A stretch of DNA of 64,000 bases from Actinomadura sp. J1-007. GTDB taxonomy: Bacteria; Actinomycetota; Actinomycetes; Streptosporangiales; Streptosporangiaceae. Every line of letters starts with the position of its first letter. Positions within the stretch are counted from its first letter, which is position 1. The stretch is taken from assembly GCF_009793335.1 (NCBI RefSeq), contig NZ_WING01000001.1, positions 3,720,001-3,784,000 on the forward strand, given 5' to 3'. The position numbers and the translations under genes are program-made. Below the pieces are notes generated by a model, which ran no database searches, was not told where the DNA came from, and saw only the letters and a program-made list of their open reading frames with translations. Below are positions 7,391-16,344 of this stretch, one piece after another.

Positions 7391-8335
7391 TCAGCCGCCG
7401 ACCGACACGACGTGCCCGGCGAGGTCGCCGGGGTCGGTGTTGGCGCCGCAGACGACCACCGCGACCCGTTCGCCGTCCGCGGGGCGGTAGGCGCCGCTCC
7501 GCAGCGCGGCGAGGGCGGCGGCCGCGCCGTGCTCGACGGCGAGCCGGTGCTCCTTCCACAGGGCGCGCCGCGCCTCCACGATCGCGCCGTCCCCGACCAG
7601 GACGGACGGCGTGCCCGTCCGCGAGGCGGTCTCGAACGCGATCCCGCCAGCCCGCGTCGCGCCGAGCGAGTCGGCCGCCACGCCCGCCACCGGCACGTCC
7701 ACGGGCCGTCCCGCCCGCAGCGCCGCGTGCAGGGTCGGCGCCCGTTCCGGCTCGACCGCGACCACGCGCGCCGAACCCTCCACGGCGGCGGCGACCCCCG
7801 CCATCAGCCCGCCGCCCCCGCACGACACCAGGACCGTGTCGACACCGGGCACCTGCTCCAGCAGCTCGGCCCCGAGCGTGCCCGCCCCCGCGCAGACCTC
7901 CGGCTGGTCGTAGGGGTGGCTGAACAGCGCGCCGGAGTCGGCCGCCCGCTTGACCGCCGCCTCGTACGCCTCGCCGTAGACCGTCCCCACCTGGACGACC
8001 TCCGCCCCGTACGCCCGCAGGCCGCGCACCTTCACCTCGGGCGCGGTCTCGGGGACGTACACGAGGGCCGGAACGCCGAGGCGCGCCGCCGCGTACGCCA
8101 CGGCCAGCCCGGCGTTTCCGCCCGAGGCCGCCACCACGCCCGCGCTCGGCAGCCCGTCCCGCTCCGCCGCGGCCAGCAGCCGGTTGAACGCGCCGCGCGC
8201 CTTGAACGACCCGGTGTGCTGGAGCAGTTCGAGCTTGAACCACGTCCGTCCCGGCTCGACCTCGATCACCGGCGTCGCGCGCACCCGGCCCGCGATGCGC
8301 GCGGCGGCCTCTCCGACGTCCTCGCGCGTGACCAT
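7391..8335 (-). CDS. PLP-dependent threonine/serine dehydratase family protein
   Basis: Fold-type II PLP enzyme of 314 residues, the length of catabolic threonine/serine dehydratases without an ACT domain. The PLP lysine is in TGSFKARGAFN near residue 47, the phosphate/substrate loop is ASGGNAGLA near 72, and a glycine-rich phosphate-binding loop CGGGGLMAG lies near 172. The ATG at 8335 gives the family's usual N-terminus. An Lrp/AsnC regulator lies 83 bp upstream on the same strand and may control or be co-transcribed with it. Such enzymes release 2-aminoacrylate-type enamines, which Rid proteins deaminate; a link to the convergent Rid fusion is possible but speculative. Confidence 0.85.
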   Translation of the reverse strand: MVTREDVGEAAARIAGRVRATPVIEVEPGRTWFKLELLQHTGSFKARGAFNRLLAAAERDGLPSAGVVAASGGNAGLAVAYAAARLGVPALVYVPETAPEVKVRGLRAYGAEVVQVGTVYGEAYEAAVKRAADSGALFSHPYDQPEVCAGAGTLGAELLEQVPGVDTVLVSCGGGGLMAGVAAAVEGSARVVAVEPERAPTLHAALRAGRPVDVPVAGVAADSLGATRAGGIAFETASRTGTPSVLVGDGAIVEARRALWKEHRLAVEHGAAAALAALRSGAYRPADGERVAVVVCGANTDPGDLAGHVVSVGG

Positions 8336-8418
8336 GGCCGCCTCCGTTCGAACGAGCTCTTTCCGGCCCGGCAATCGTACGTAGCCGGGACGCGTGCCCC
8401 TCCGCGCGGCGCCCGCCG

Positions 8419-8871
8419 TCAGGTGGGCAGGGGCCGGTCGCTCACGACGTGCTTCATGACCAGCGTCGAGTTGAGCCGCTGGACGCCGGGCAGCGCGGCC
8501 AGCACGTCGTCCTCCAGCTCCTGGTAGGCGGTCAGGTCGGCGGTGACGACGCGCAGCAGGTAGTCGGGGTCGCCGAACAGCCGCTGCGCCTGCACCACCT
8601 CGGGCACCCGCGCCACCGCCTCCTCGAACCCGAGCAGCGTCTCGCGGTCCTCCTGCCGCATGGTGACGAACACCAGCGCCTGGAACGTCAGCCCGAGCGC
8701 CGCCGCGTCCACCACCGCCCGGTAGCCGCGGATGGTGCCGGCGCGCTCCAGCTCGCGCAGCCGCCGGTGGCACGGCGAGACGCTGAGCCCCACCCGCGCC
8801 GCCAGCTCGGTGATCGTCAGCCGGCCTTCCTCCTGGAGCAGCGCAAGGATCTTCCGGTCGATCGCGTCCAC
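8419..8871 (-). CDS. Lrp/AsnC family transcriptional regulator
   Basis: A 150-residue regulator with an N-terminal winged helix (VDAIDRKILALLQEEGRLT, then ELAARVGLSVSPCHRRLRELE) and a C-terminal RAM ligand-binding/oligomerisation domain (DPDYLLRVVTADLTAYQ). The GTG at 8871 is preceded by GGAAGGA and reproduces the classical start of the family; an in-frame ATG at 8952 would add an odd 27-residue tail. It diverges from a LysE-type exporter, the textbook arrangement for an amino-acid-responsive regulator controlling efflux. The ligand is probably an amino acid. Confidence 0.9.
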   Translation of the reverse strand: MDAIDRKILALLQEEGRLTITELAARVGLSVSPCHRRLRELERAGTIRGYRAVVDAAALGLTFQALVFVTMRQEDRETLLGFEEAVARVPEVVQAQRLFGDPDYLLRVVTADLTAYQELEDDVLAALPGVQRLNSTLVMKHVVSDRPLPT

Positions 8872-8907
8872 GGCGAAGATCCTTCCATTCGAGCGCCTGT
8901 GCGTGGT

Positions 8908-8926
8908 GAAAGTTGAAAGCACTTTC
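8908..8926. promoter_or_regulatory. Inverted repeat in the lrp-lysE divergent region
   Basis: GAAAGT-(7 bp)-ACTTTC lies in the 110-bp divergent region between the Lrp-type gene (start 8871) and the LysE-type gene (start 8982). It is a candidate binding site for the regulator. Confidence 0.45.
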
Positions 8927-8981
8927 GGGCCATTGAGAACTAACCTCCTCATATCAACCCTAATGAGGGGAGGGACGCATC

Positions 8982-9611
8982 GTGGCGGCCGGTTCCGTGT
9001 TCGCTTTCTGGGCGGTCGCGCTGCTGCTCATCGTCGTCCCGGGCGCCGACTGGGCGTTCACCATCGGCGCCGGGCTCCGCGGCCGTTCGGTCCTCCCGGC
9101 GGTCGGCGGACTGGTCACCGGCTACGCCGTCGTCACCCTCGTCGTCGCGGCGGGCGTCGGCGCCCTGGTCGCCGGCTCCCCGGCCGTCCTGACCGGCCTC
9201 ACCGCGGTCGGCGGCCTCTACCTGATGTGGCACGGCGCGACGACCCTCGCCCGCCCCGCCGAGCCCGCCGTCCCGGACGCCGAGCCGTCCGGCGACCCCG
9301 GGCGCGCCGACTGGAGCACCTTCGCACGCGGCGTCGGCGTCAGCGGCCTCAACCCCAAGGGACTCCTGATCTTCCTCGCGCTGCTGCCGCAGTTCACCGA
9401 CCCGGACGGCGGCTGGCCCGTCGGCGTGCAGATCGGGGTCCTCGGCCTGGCGTTCATGGCCACCTGCGCCCTGTTCTACCTGTGCCTCGGCACCCTCGCG
9501 CGCACGGTGCTGCACGCCCGCCCCGCCGCCGCGCGCCTCGGCGGCCGGCTGTCCGGCGCGGCGATGATCGGCATCGGCGCCTGGCTGCTCATCGCCGACC
9601 TGGCGGGCTGA
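8982..9611 (+). CDS. LysE/RhtB family amino-acid exporter
   Basis: Membrane protein of 209 residues with six hydrophobic segments. The N-terminal family motif is seen in LLLIVVPGADWAF near residue 14 and the mid-protein SGLNPKGLLIFLALLPQF near 120 is characteristic of LysE/RhtB. It would export amino acids or analogues by proton exchange. The GTG at 8982 has a strong GGGGAGGG site. It diverges from the Lrp-type regulator and ends 3 bp before the convergent coiled-coil gene. Confidence 0.92.
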   Translation: MAAGSVFAFWAVALLLIVVPGADWAFTIGAGLRGRSVLPAVGGLVTGYAVVTLVVAAGVGALVAGSPAVLTGLTAVGGLYLMWHGATTLARPAEPAVPDAEPSGDPGRADWSTFARGVGVSGLNPKGLLIFLALLPQFTDPDGGWPVGVQIGVLGLAFMATCALFYLCLGTLARTVLHARPAAARLGGRLSGAAMIGIGAWLLIADLAG

Positions 9612-9614
9612 CGC

Positions 9615-11048
9615 TCACTCCTCCGGGTCGTCGGCGCCGACCGCCTCGACGGGCTCGGTGGCGTCCGCGGGCTCGTCCGCCTCCGGACGGGGCCGCCGCG
9701 TGACCTGGTGGACGCGCACCGCCAGCAGCGCCCGCGCGAACCTCGCGGCCTGCTCCCCGTCCAGCACGTCGGGGACCTGCTCGATCCCGATCAGGCCGCC
9801 GGGCAGGGCGGTCACCGCGCCCTCCTCGCCGAACGGGACGCCGCGCCCGCCGTCGAGCTCCTCGACGGCGGGCAGGTCCAGCGCCGAACGCAGCGTGTCC
9901 TGCAAGGCGCGCGCGCTCGCGGCGTCGCGGTCGGTGCGGAGCGCGGCGGCCTCCGCGCGCCGTTCGGCCCGTTCGGCCCGCTCCGACGCGTCGTCGGCGC
10001 GGACGGTCGCGGTGTCGGCGAGCTGCTCGGCGCGGTCGGCGCGGGTGGCCTGCTCGGCGGCGCGCGCGACGGCCGCGTCGCGCTCGGCGGTCAGCCGCGC
10101 GACCTCGCCCTCGGCGGCGCCCAGCTCGGCGCGCAGGCGCCGCTCGGCCTCCGCGGCGTCCTCCAGCCGCTTCAGCCCGTCCGCGAGATCGGCGCGGGCG
10201 TCCTCGCACTCGGCCCGTACGGCGGCGAGGGCGCTCTGCTCGGCGGCGAGCCGCGCGGCCAGCTCGTCGCGTTCCTTCTCTGCCTCAGCCCGCGCCTGGT
10301 GCTCCGCGCTCCACGCCGTCTCGGCGCGCTTGCGGAGCCCCTCGGCGTGCGCGGCCTCGTTGGCCGCGGTCGCGCGGGCCTGCTGGGACGCGCCGGCCTC
10401 CCTCCACGCGTTGGCCTCGCTGTCCTGCGCGGCCGCCACGGTCGCGCTCGCCGCGGCCATGCCCTTGCGCAGATCCTCCCGCGCCTCGGCGACCTCGAGC
10501 CGCGCCGCCTCGGCCCGTTCCTCGGCCAGCCGCGCGCGGTCGTCGGCCTCGGCGGTCGCGCGGCGGGCGGCACGCGCCTCGGCCAGCGCCTCCTCGGCCC
10601 CGTCGAGCACCCCGCGGACCTCGCCGTCGAGCCGTTCGCCCAGCGCGGCCGCCGTCGCGGCGAGCCGCGCCACCAGTTCCGCGAGCCGGTCCACGTCCTG
10701 CCCGAACGCCCGCACAGGCGCCGCCCCGCCACCCTCGTCAACGCCCGCGCCGGACGCGGCACCGCGTCCGGACGCGCCGAGCGGAGCGGAGCCCGCAGCG
10801 GTGCCGGACGCCCCGACGTTGCCGGACGCCGCGCCGGTGCCGGACGCCGCGACGTTGCCGGACGCCGCGGCGGCGCCGGACGCTTCGGAAGCGCCGACAG
10901 CCCCGGCCGGGCCGGACGCCGCGCCGGTCGTCGCTACCGCCGTCGGGTCGTCCTCACCGATCGGCGGTCGGAGGGGGGTCGTGGTGATGTCATCGGCCAC
11001 CGCGCCGGCGATGGGCTGCCCGTTCCGGCCGTCCTGACCTTCGTTCAC
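9615..11048 (-). CDS. Alanine-rich coiled-coil protein of unknown function
   Basis: A 477-residue protein with no recognised enzymatic domain. Residues ~39-100 are a low-complexity Ala-Ser-Gly region with eight ASG motifs; residues ~120-400 are a long Ala/Glu/Arg-rich heptad region such as ARAEAEKERDELAARLAAE, predicted to be coiled coil; the C-terminus (~400-477) is a short less repetitive domain ending in an acidic tail. There is no signal peptide or membrane segment. GTG start at 11048 with AGGA 8 bp upstream. Similar proteins are often called segregation-ATPase-like, but no Walker motif is seen. A scaffold or DNA-associated role is only a guess. Confidence 0.7.
   Translation of the reverse strand: MNEGQDGRNGQPIAGAVADDITTTPLRPPIGEDDPTAVATTGAASGPAGAVGASEASGAAAASGNVAASGTGAASGNVGASGTAAGSAPLGASGRGAASGAGVDEGGGAAPVRAFGQDVDRLAELVARLAATAAALGERLDGEVRGVLDGAEEALAEARAARRATAEADDRARLAEERAEAARLEVAEAREDLRKGMAAASATVAAAQDSEANAWREAGASQQARATAANEAAHAEGLRKRAETAWSAEHQARAEAEKERDELAARLAAEQSALAAVRAECEDARADLADGLKRLEDAAEAERRLRAELGAAEGEVARLTAERDAAVARAAEQATRADRAEQLADTATVRADDASERAERAERRAEAAALRTDRDAASARALQDTLRSALDLPAVEELDGGRGVPFGEEGAVTALPGGLIGIEQVPDVLDGEQAARFARALLAVRVHQVTRRPRPEADEPADATEPVEAVGADDPEE
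10750..10930 (-). repeat. Low-complexity repeat encoding Ala-Ser-Gly motifs
   Basis: Degenerate short repeats based on GCCGGACGCCGCG-like units inside the coiled-coil gene, encoding eight ASG tripeptides with varying spacers. Such DNA can expand or contract by slippage. Confidence 0.6.
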
Positions 11049-11077
11049 GGAAGCATCCTAGTGAAACGCCGCAATCG

Positions 11078-11911
11078 TCACTTTTTCCGCGCCACGCCGC
11101 CGTACATGGAGACCTGCGAGTCGTCGATCGACCGCGCCTTGTCATCGGGACGCCAGTGGTGGACGGGGACCACACCGGGCTCGACCAGTTCAAAACCGTC
11201 GAAAAAGCTCACGACTTCTGATTTCGGGCGCGCCTTGGAGTTGATGCCGCGCGAGTTGTACTCCGAGACGGCGGCGGCGACCTGCTTGGGAGCGCTGTCG
11301 CTCGTGATCGTCGACACGGCCAGGAAGCTGCCCGGCGCGAGCGGCTCCATCAGGCGGCGGACGATCGAACGGGCCACGTCCACGTCGCTGATGAAGTGCA
11401 GGACCGCGATCAGGCAGAGCGCGACGGGACGTTCCAGATCGAGCGTCTCGCGCAGTTCGGCGGAGGCGAGGATGGTCTCGGGCTCGCTCAGATCCGCGTG
11501 GACGTAGCGCGACCGGCCCTCGGGCGTGCTGGTCAGCAGCGCGCGGGCGTGCGTCAGGACGATCGGGTCGTTGTCGACGTAGACGACCCGGCAGGCGGGG
11601 TCCACGTCCTGGACGGCCTCGTGCAGGTTGGGCGAGGTGGGCAGCCCGGTGCCGATGTCGAGGAACTGCCTGACGCCGCGTTCGGCCGCCAGGTAGCGGG
11701 CCGTGCGGACCATGAAGTCGCGGTTGGCCCGCGTGGACGTCCGCATGTACGGCGCGATCTTGACGACCTCCTCCGCCGCCGCGCGGTCGGCCGCGAAGTT
11801 GTCCTTGCCGCCCAGCAGGTAGTCGTAGACCCGGGCGGAGTGGGGCACGTCCGTGTCGAGGTCCATGGAAGGCGGACCGTGGTCTCCTGTGTCCGGCACC
11901 AAAGCCTCCAT
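11078..11911 (-). CDS. SAM-dependent methyltransferase, DUF574 (Methyltransf_19) family
   Basis: A 277-residue Rossmann-type protein of the actinobacterial DUF574 group. It shows HSARVYDYLLGGKDNFAADR near residue 20, the SAM-binding QFLDIGTGLPTSPNLHE near 80, and VVYVDNDPIVLTHARALL near 108. The C-terminal domain ends in MYGGVARKK. Start is uncertain: ATG 11911 is chosen, GTG 11935 and ATG at about 11863 are alternatives and none has a strong ribosome site. The family is abundant in actinomycetes and the substrate is unknown. A divergent paralogue starts at 12325. Confidence 0.85.
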   Translation of the reverse strand: MEALVPDTGDHGPPSMDLDTDVPHSARVYDYLLGGKDNFAADRAAAEEVVKIAPYMRTSTRANRDFMVRTARYLAAERGVRQFLDIGTGLPTSPNLHEAVQDVDPACRVVYVDNDPIVLTHARALLTSTPEGRSRYVHADLSEPETILASAELRETLDLERPVALCLIAVLHFISDVDVARSIVRRLMEPLAPGSFLAVSTITSDSAPKQVAAAVSEYNSRGINSKARPKSEVVSFFDGFELVEPGVVPVHHWRPDDKARSIDDSQVSMYGGVARKK

Positions 11912-12324
11912 GACTAGTCCAATGGCACAAATCACACGGTAGCCGCCCCCGCCGCGTTCACGGGCGAAATCACCACTTCACGCTCCCCGTCCCCCCTCCG
12001 CCCCGCCCGCGCCTTGGCTCTCAGCCTGCTCGCCAGAGACATCCGGGCTCCACCAATTCCAGTAGCGATGCCCCCGGCATCCACGCTCTCACCGCGGAAA
12101 TCAACCGCCGGACTTTCGCCGCGAATTCCGTTCGCCCTCGAAACTCAAGCACCCGTCCCGATCACTATCCGTGACATTCGGATCTCGCTGCCACGCTCCT
12201 CCGGACGCCGATATCGAGCATGATCCAGCCCGTTCTCGCGCGCGGAGCTATAGTGCTCGGCTCAAGGGGAAGGAGCCGCGGGCAGCAGCTCACGGCAGCC
12301 GCTAGCGAAAGGCAGGCCGCGGAT
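11912..12324. other. Intergenic region between two divergent methyltransferases
   Basis: About 410 bp with lower G+C and no convincing gene; a short open frame at 12014-12223 lacks third-position G/C bias and is not supported. It should contain both divergent promoters. No clear palindrome was found. Confidence 0.45.
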
Positions 12325-13152
12325 ATGTCGGATGCCCCGCAAGGGAAGCGCCCCGACGGACAGGACAGGATCGCCCAGACGGATCTCCAGACCGACCGGC
12401 CGCACTCGGCGCGGGTCTACGACTACATCGTGGGCGGCAAGGACAACTTCGCCGCCGATCGGGAGACCGCGGCGAAGGTGCTGGCGGACTGGCCCGGACT
12501 GCGCACCTCGATGCTCGCCAACCGGGCCTGCATGCACCGGATGGCCCGCTACTTCGCCGGGCTCGGAGTGCGGCAGTTCATCGACGTCGGCACCGGCATC
12601 CCGTCCTCGCCGAACCTGCACGAGGTCGTCCAGGAGACGGCGCCCGACGCCCGGATCGTCTACGTCGACAACGACCCGATCGTCCTCGCCCACGCCCGCG
12701 CGCTGCTGACCGGCACCCCCGAGGGCCGTACGGCCTACATCCAGGCCGACATGCGCACGCCCGGCGCGCTGCTCGGCGACCCGAGCCTGCACGAGGCCCT
12801 CGACCTCTCGCAGCCGGTCGCGCTCACCATGATCGCGATGCTCCAGTTCGTCGAGGACGCCCAGCACCTGGTGGAGGCGCTCGTCGCCCCGCTCGCCCCC
12901 GGCAGCTACCTCGCCGTCACCATCCCCACCGCCGACCTCGCCCCCGAGGCGCGGCGCCTGGCCGACGAGTACACCCGCAGCGGCATCCCCATGTACCTCC
13001 GCGACCGCGCCGAGGTGGAACGCCTCCTCACCGGCCTGGAACTCCTGGACCCGGGCGTCGTCCCCATGCCCCGCTGGCACCCCGCCCCCGGCGACCAGCC
13101 GCTCCCCGACACCGCCACCAACATGTACGCCGCGGCCGCCCGCAAACCCTGA
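12325..13152 (+). CDS. SAM-dependent methyltransferase, DUF574 family (paralogue)
   Basis: A 275-residue paralogue of the divergent protein at 11078-11911. It has HSARVYDYIVGGKDNFAADR near residue 29, QFIDVGTGIPSSPNLHE near 89, and VYVDNDPIVLAHARALLTG near 117, and ends in MYAAAARKP. The ATG at 12325 has AAAGG about 12 bp upstream. The two share the same order of motifs, so they likely arose by duplication. Substrate unknown. Confidence 0.87.
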   Translation: MSDAPQGKRPDGQDRIAQTDLQTDRPHSARVYDYIVGGKDNFAADRETAAKVLADWPGLRTSMLANRACMHRMARYFAGLGVRQFIDVGTGIPSSPNLHEVVQETAPDARIVYVDNDPIVLAHARALLTGTPEGRTAYIQADMRTPGALLGDPSLHEALDLSQPVALTMIAMLQFVEDAQHLVEALVAPLAPGSYLAVTIPTADLAPEARRLADEYTRSGIPMYLRDRAEVERLLTGLELLDPGVVPMPRWHPAPGDQPLPDTATNMYAAAARKP

Positions 13153-13176
13153 CCCCCGCCCACACACGGTGTTCGT

Positions 13177-13641
13177 TCACTCGGGGGCGGGGCCGGGGTC
13201 GGGGGTGGGGGCCCATAGGCGGTCGGCGTCGCCGGCGGCCAGGCGGCCCCGGTAGACGTCGATCTTGTGGTCGATGAGTTCCAGGTTCCTCCGCACTTCG
13301 GCGAGGCGCGCGCGGACCTCGGCGCGGTGGGACTCCAGGAGGTCGAGCCGCTCCTGCTCGTTGCCGCGTCCGGCGGAGACGAGGTCGGCGTAGCGCCGGA
13401 TCGTCCTGATGGGCATGCCGGTGGCGCGCAGCTTGGTGCAGACCTTGATCCATTCGAGGTCGAGCCGGTGGTAGCGCCGCCGCCCGCCGGCCGTGCGGCC
13501 GACGGTGGTGACGACCAGGCCGACGCGTTCGTAGTAGCGCAACGTGTGCGCGCTCACTCCGGTACGGCGCGCGGCCTCGGCGATGCTCAGCCCTTCCGCG
13601 GGGATGCCCGGGGCGGATTCCGTCGTCTTGACTTCGAGCAT
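13177..13641 (-). CDS. MerR family transcriptional regulator
   Basis: A 154-residue regulator: a winged-helix domain (LSIAEAARRTGVSAHTLRYYERVGL, residues ~18-42, then YHRLDLEWIKVCTKLRATGM) followed by a coiled-coil dimerisation helix (residues ~95-135). No cysteine-rich metal site is visible, so the signal is more likely an organic compound. AGGA lies 8 bp before the ATG at 13641. The gene is divergent from an MFS exporter only 25 bp away, and its start codon lies inside a palindrome that sits in the exporter promoter; it probably activates the exporter and represses itself. Confidence 0.9.
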   Translation of the reverse strand: MLEVKTTESAPGIPAEGLSIAEAARRTGVSAHTLRYYERVGLVVTTVGRTAGGRRRYHRLDLEWIKVCTKLRATGMPIRTIRRYADLVSAGRGNEQERLDLLESHRAEVRARLAEVRRNLELIDHKIDVYRGRLAAGDADRLWAPTPDPGPAPE

Positions 13642-13658
13642 GCTCTAAATCCTAGCGT
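13628..13658 (+). promoter_or_regulatory. MerR-type promoter/operator of the MFS gene
   Basis: TTGACT at 13628-13633 and TAGCGT at 13653-13658 are separated by 19 bp, the long spacer typical of MerR-activated promoters. The perfect palindrome GAGCATGCTC (13636-13645) lies in that spacer and includes the regulator's start codon. The predicted transcript would begin near the exporter start, so it may be leaderless. Confidence 0.6.
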
Positions 13659-13666
13659 CCGTGGCC

Positions 13667-15153
13667 ATGACTGCTTCGACACCGCCGCGGCCGGGCGAAC
13701 CCGCGGTACGCCGCCGGTTCCTGGTGCTGGCGATCTGCTGCGCCAGCATGGTCGTCGTGGTGATGGACATCTCCATCGTCAACGTCGCGCTCCCCGAGAT
13801 CCGCCGCGACCTGCACGCTCCGGTGACCGGCCTCCAATGGACGGTCGACGCGTACACGCTGGTGCTGGCGGCGTTCCTGCTGCCGGCCGGGTCCACCGCG
13901 GACCGGGTCGGCCGGCGGCGCGTGTTCCAGACCGGCCTCGCCGCGTTCGGGCTCGGGTCGCTGCTGTGCGGCCTCGCGCCGGGCATCGGCTGGCTGATCG
14001 CGGCGCGGGCGCTCCAGGCCGTCGGGGGACGATGCTCAACCCGGTGGCGATGGCGATCGTCGCCGCCACGTTCCCCGAACCCGCCGAACGGGCCAGGGCG
14101 ATCGGGGTGTTCGGCTCGGTGTCGGGCCTGTCGCTGGCGCTCGGGCCGGTCCTCGGCGGCGCGCTGGTCGACGGCTTCGGCTGGCGTTCGGTGTTCTGGG
14201 TCAACGTGCCGATCGTGGCCGCCGCGATCGCGGGCGCCGCCCTGTTCGTGCCCGAGTCCCGCGCCGCCAGGGCGCGCCGGTTCGACCCGGTCGGCCAGGT
14301 CCTGGTGGTCCTGCTGCTGGGCGGCGCCGTCGGCGCGATCATCGAGTCGGACGCGCTGGGCTGGACGTCGCCGGTCGTCCTCGGCCTGCTCGCCGTCGCG
14401 GCGGTCGGCGCGCTCGGCCTCCTCCGGTACGAACCGCGCCGCGCCGACCCGCTGCTGGAACTGCGCCTGTTCCGCAGCGTGCCGTTCAGCTCGGCGATCC
14501 TGACGGCGGTCTGGGCCCTGTGCGGGTTCAACGCGTTCCTGTTCCTCACCACCCAGTACCTCCAGGACGTACGCGGCATGCCGGCGCTCACGGCCGGGCT
14601 GTGCCTGCTCCCGGTCGGCGCGCTGGTCGTGGTGCTGTCCCCGTTCACCGGCCGGATGGTCGGCGCGCGCGGGCCCCGCCTGCCGCTCGCGGTCGCCGGG
14701 ACGGCGCTGGCCCTCGGCGGCGGCGCGTCGTTCTGGCTGGGCCCGGACACCCCGCTGCCGGGCGTCCTCGCGGTCTACGTGCTGTTCGGCGTCTTCCTGG
14801 CGACCATCAACCCGCCGATCACCAACACGGCGGTCTCCGGGATGCCCCGTTCGATGGCCGGGGTCGCCGCCTCGCTGTCCTCCGCCGGGCGGCAGATCGG
14901 CACCACTTTGGGCGTCGCGATCGCCGGAACGATCGTCGGATCGGTCCCGGCGAGCGACGGGGCGGCGTTCACCAGGGCGGAACGCGGGGTTTGGGGGCTG
15001 GTGCTCGCCCTCGGCATCGGCGTCCTGGCCCTCGGCCTGCTCAGCACCGGCCGCTGGGCCTCGTCCACCGCCGCGCGGGCGGCGGCCCTCTTCGAGGAGG
15101 TGGAACGACCCCCCAGGTCAGCGCGCCGCCCCACCGCGGCCCCGCACGACTGA
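13667..15153 (+). pseudogene. MFS drug exporter (DHA2-like), interrupted by a single-base frameshift
   Basis: A 14-TM-type major facilitator exporter (~495 residues if repaired). The first ~120 codons read through VMDISIVNVALPEIRRDL and the TADRVGRRRVFQTG loop, ending at LQAVGG; the rest continues one frame over from MLNPVAMAIVAATFPEP to LLSTGRW near the C-terminus. The break is at the G5 run 14024-14028: one extra G restores an LQAVGGTMLNPVAM-like junction, highly conserved in this family. So this is either a true frameshift mutant or a sequence error. It is divergent from the MerR gene and under its operator. Start ATG 13667 (GTG 13661 in frame) has no ribosome site, consistent with a leaderless mRNA. 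The substrate is unknown. Confidence 0.85.
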
Positions 15154-15204
15154 CTTCGACCCGTACCGCGGCTGAACAAGTCGCGTGGGCGCGGGTCCGA
15201 GAGC

Positions 15205-15282
15205 GTCCACAGGCTGTGGACGGCCGAGGCCGCCATCGACCAGGCGGCCGGCATCCTGCGCACGGCCTTCGGCGCCGCTTGA
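15205..15282 (+). pseudogene. Short coding remnant with ANTAR-like ending
   Basis: In frame with, and after, the exporter stop codon, codons with good third-position bias read VHRLWTAEAAIDQAAGILRT and end in FGAA-stop. The IDQAAGIL part resembles the core of ANTAR RNA-binding domains (IxQAxGIL). No start codon or full domain is present, so it is at most a gene remnant. Confidence 0.2.
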
Positions 15283-15288
15283 TCCGCG

Positions 15289-15320
15289 ACCGTGGCCCTG
15301 GTCTCGTCCAGGGCCACGGT
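15289..15320 (+). terminator. Perfect 13-bp hairpin, terminator candidate
   Basis: ACCGTGGCCCTGG and its exact complement flank the six-base loop TCTCGT. There is no T tract. It follows the exporter and precedes the solute-binding lipoprotein gene. Confidence 0.65.
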
Positions 15321-15447
15321 CCCACCGCCGCGACCGGCGGCCGCATTCCGCGCGGCCGGTCTTGACGAACGCCCCGGCGCCTGCATTGATCTTCCAAAGC
15401 GATGGCGACGGGCGATCGCGGTGGCGGCTGTGACGCTGGGGTGCGGA

Positions 15448-16251
15448 ATGCGATTGCTCGTGGCGGTACTGCTCTTGGCGGGCGTTCTCTCTGGCTGCGG
15501 AGCCGAACGCGAGCAGTCCCTGATGGACAAGGGGACGCTGGTCGTGGGCGTGCGGCCCGACCTGCCGAGGCTCGGCCTGCGCACGGCGGACGGCCGGTTC
15601 GAGGGCTTCGACATCGACGTGGCGCGGTACATCGTCGAACGGCTCGGGAAGAAGGTCAGGTTCGTCCCGGTGCGCGCCGCCGACCGGATCCCGGTGCTGG
15701 AGAAGGGGAAGGCCGACCTGGTGCTGGCCACCCTGTCGGTCACGCCGGAGCGCAAGACGAAGATCGCGTTCGCGGGGCCGTACTTCACGTCGTACCAGGA
15801 CGTCATGGTGCGGGCCGCCGAGCGCGGCGTCACCAAGCTCCGCGACCTCAAGGGACGCAAGTTCTGCGCGGTGCGGGGCGCCGACACCGCGCAGCGCCTC
15901 ACCGCGGTCACCGGGATGACCGCCTCCCTCGTGCCCGCCGCCGACTACGACCAGTGCATGAAGATGATCAAGTCCAGGGCGGTGGACGCGATCACCACCA
16001 ACGACGTGATCCTCGCCGGGCTGATCCGCCGGGAGGGCACGGGGTTCCGCCTGGTCAACGCCCGCATCAGCGAGCAGAACACCGGCGTCGGCATCCGCCG
16101 CGGCGACCCGGACGGCTGCGAGGCGCTCAACAAGGCGATCACCACGATGTACCAGGACGGCACGGCCGCCAAGCTCGTCGCCAAGTGGTTCGCGGGCTCC
16201 GGCCTGGACATGTCCATCATCGAAGTCCCCCAATTCGAAGGCTGCCTCTGA
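15448..16251 (+). CDS. ABC transporter substrate-binding lipoprotein (polar amino acid type)
   Basis: A 267-residue family-3 solute-binding protein. It begins with a lipoprotein signal MRLLVAVLLLAGVLSGC, lipobox LSGC with the Cys at residue 17. The binding domain shows GTLVVGVRPDLPRLG, FEGFDIDVARYI and LATLSVTPERKTKIAFAGPYF, typical of glutamate/glutamine-type binding proteins. Two further cysteines (FCAVRG, YDQCMK) and GDPDGCEAL could form a disulfide. ATG 15448 is chosen because it starts the signal peptide; the ribosome site is weak. No permease or ATPase gene is nearby, so it is an orphan receptor that must use components encoded elsewhere. Confidence 0.87.
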   Translation: MRLLVAVLLLAGVLSGCGAEREQSLMDKGTLVVGVRPDLPRLGLRTADGRFEGFDIDVARYIVERLGKKVRFVPVRAADRIPVLEKGKADLVLATLSVTPERKTKIAFAGPYFTSYQDVMVRAAERGVTKLRDLKGRKFCAVRGADTAQRLTAVTGMTASLVPAADYDQCMKMIKSRAVDAITTNDVILAGLIRREGTGFRLVNARISEQNTGVGIRRGDPDGCEALNKAITTMYQDGTAAKLVAKWFAGSGLDMSIIEVPQFEGCL

Positions 16252-16344
16252 CCCCCGCTCCCTCGCGCCTTGGCAGTGGGGAAGGCGATATCCCGCAGCC
16301 CGCCCGCGTCAGCCGCCGGTGGCGGCCAAGGACGCCTCCCTGGT
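16252..16344. other. Intergenic region
   Basis: Short gap between the solute-binding protein and the toxin remnant; no promoter or repeat is recognised. Confidence 0.3.

Noticed and set aside
12014..12223. 69-codon frame between the two methyltransferases
   Set aside because: No third-position G/C bias, no ribosome site and no recognisable sequence.
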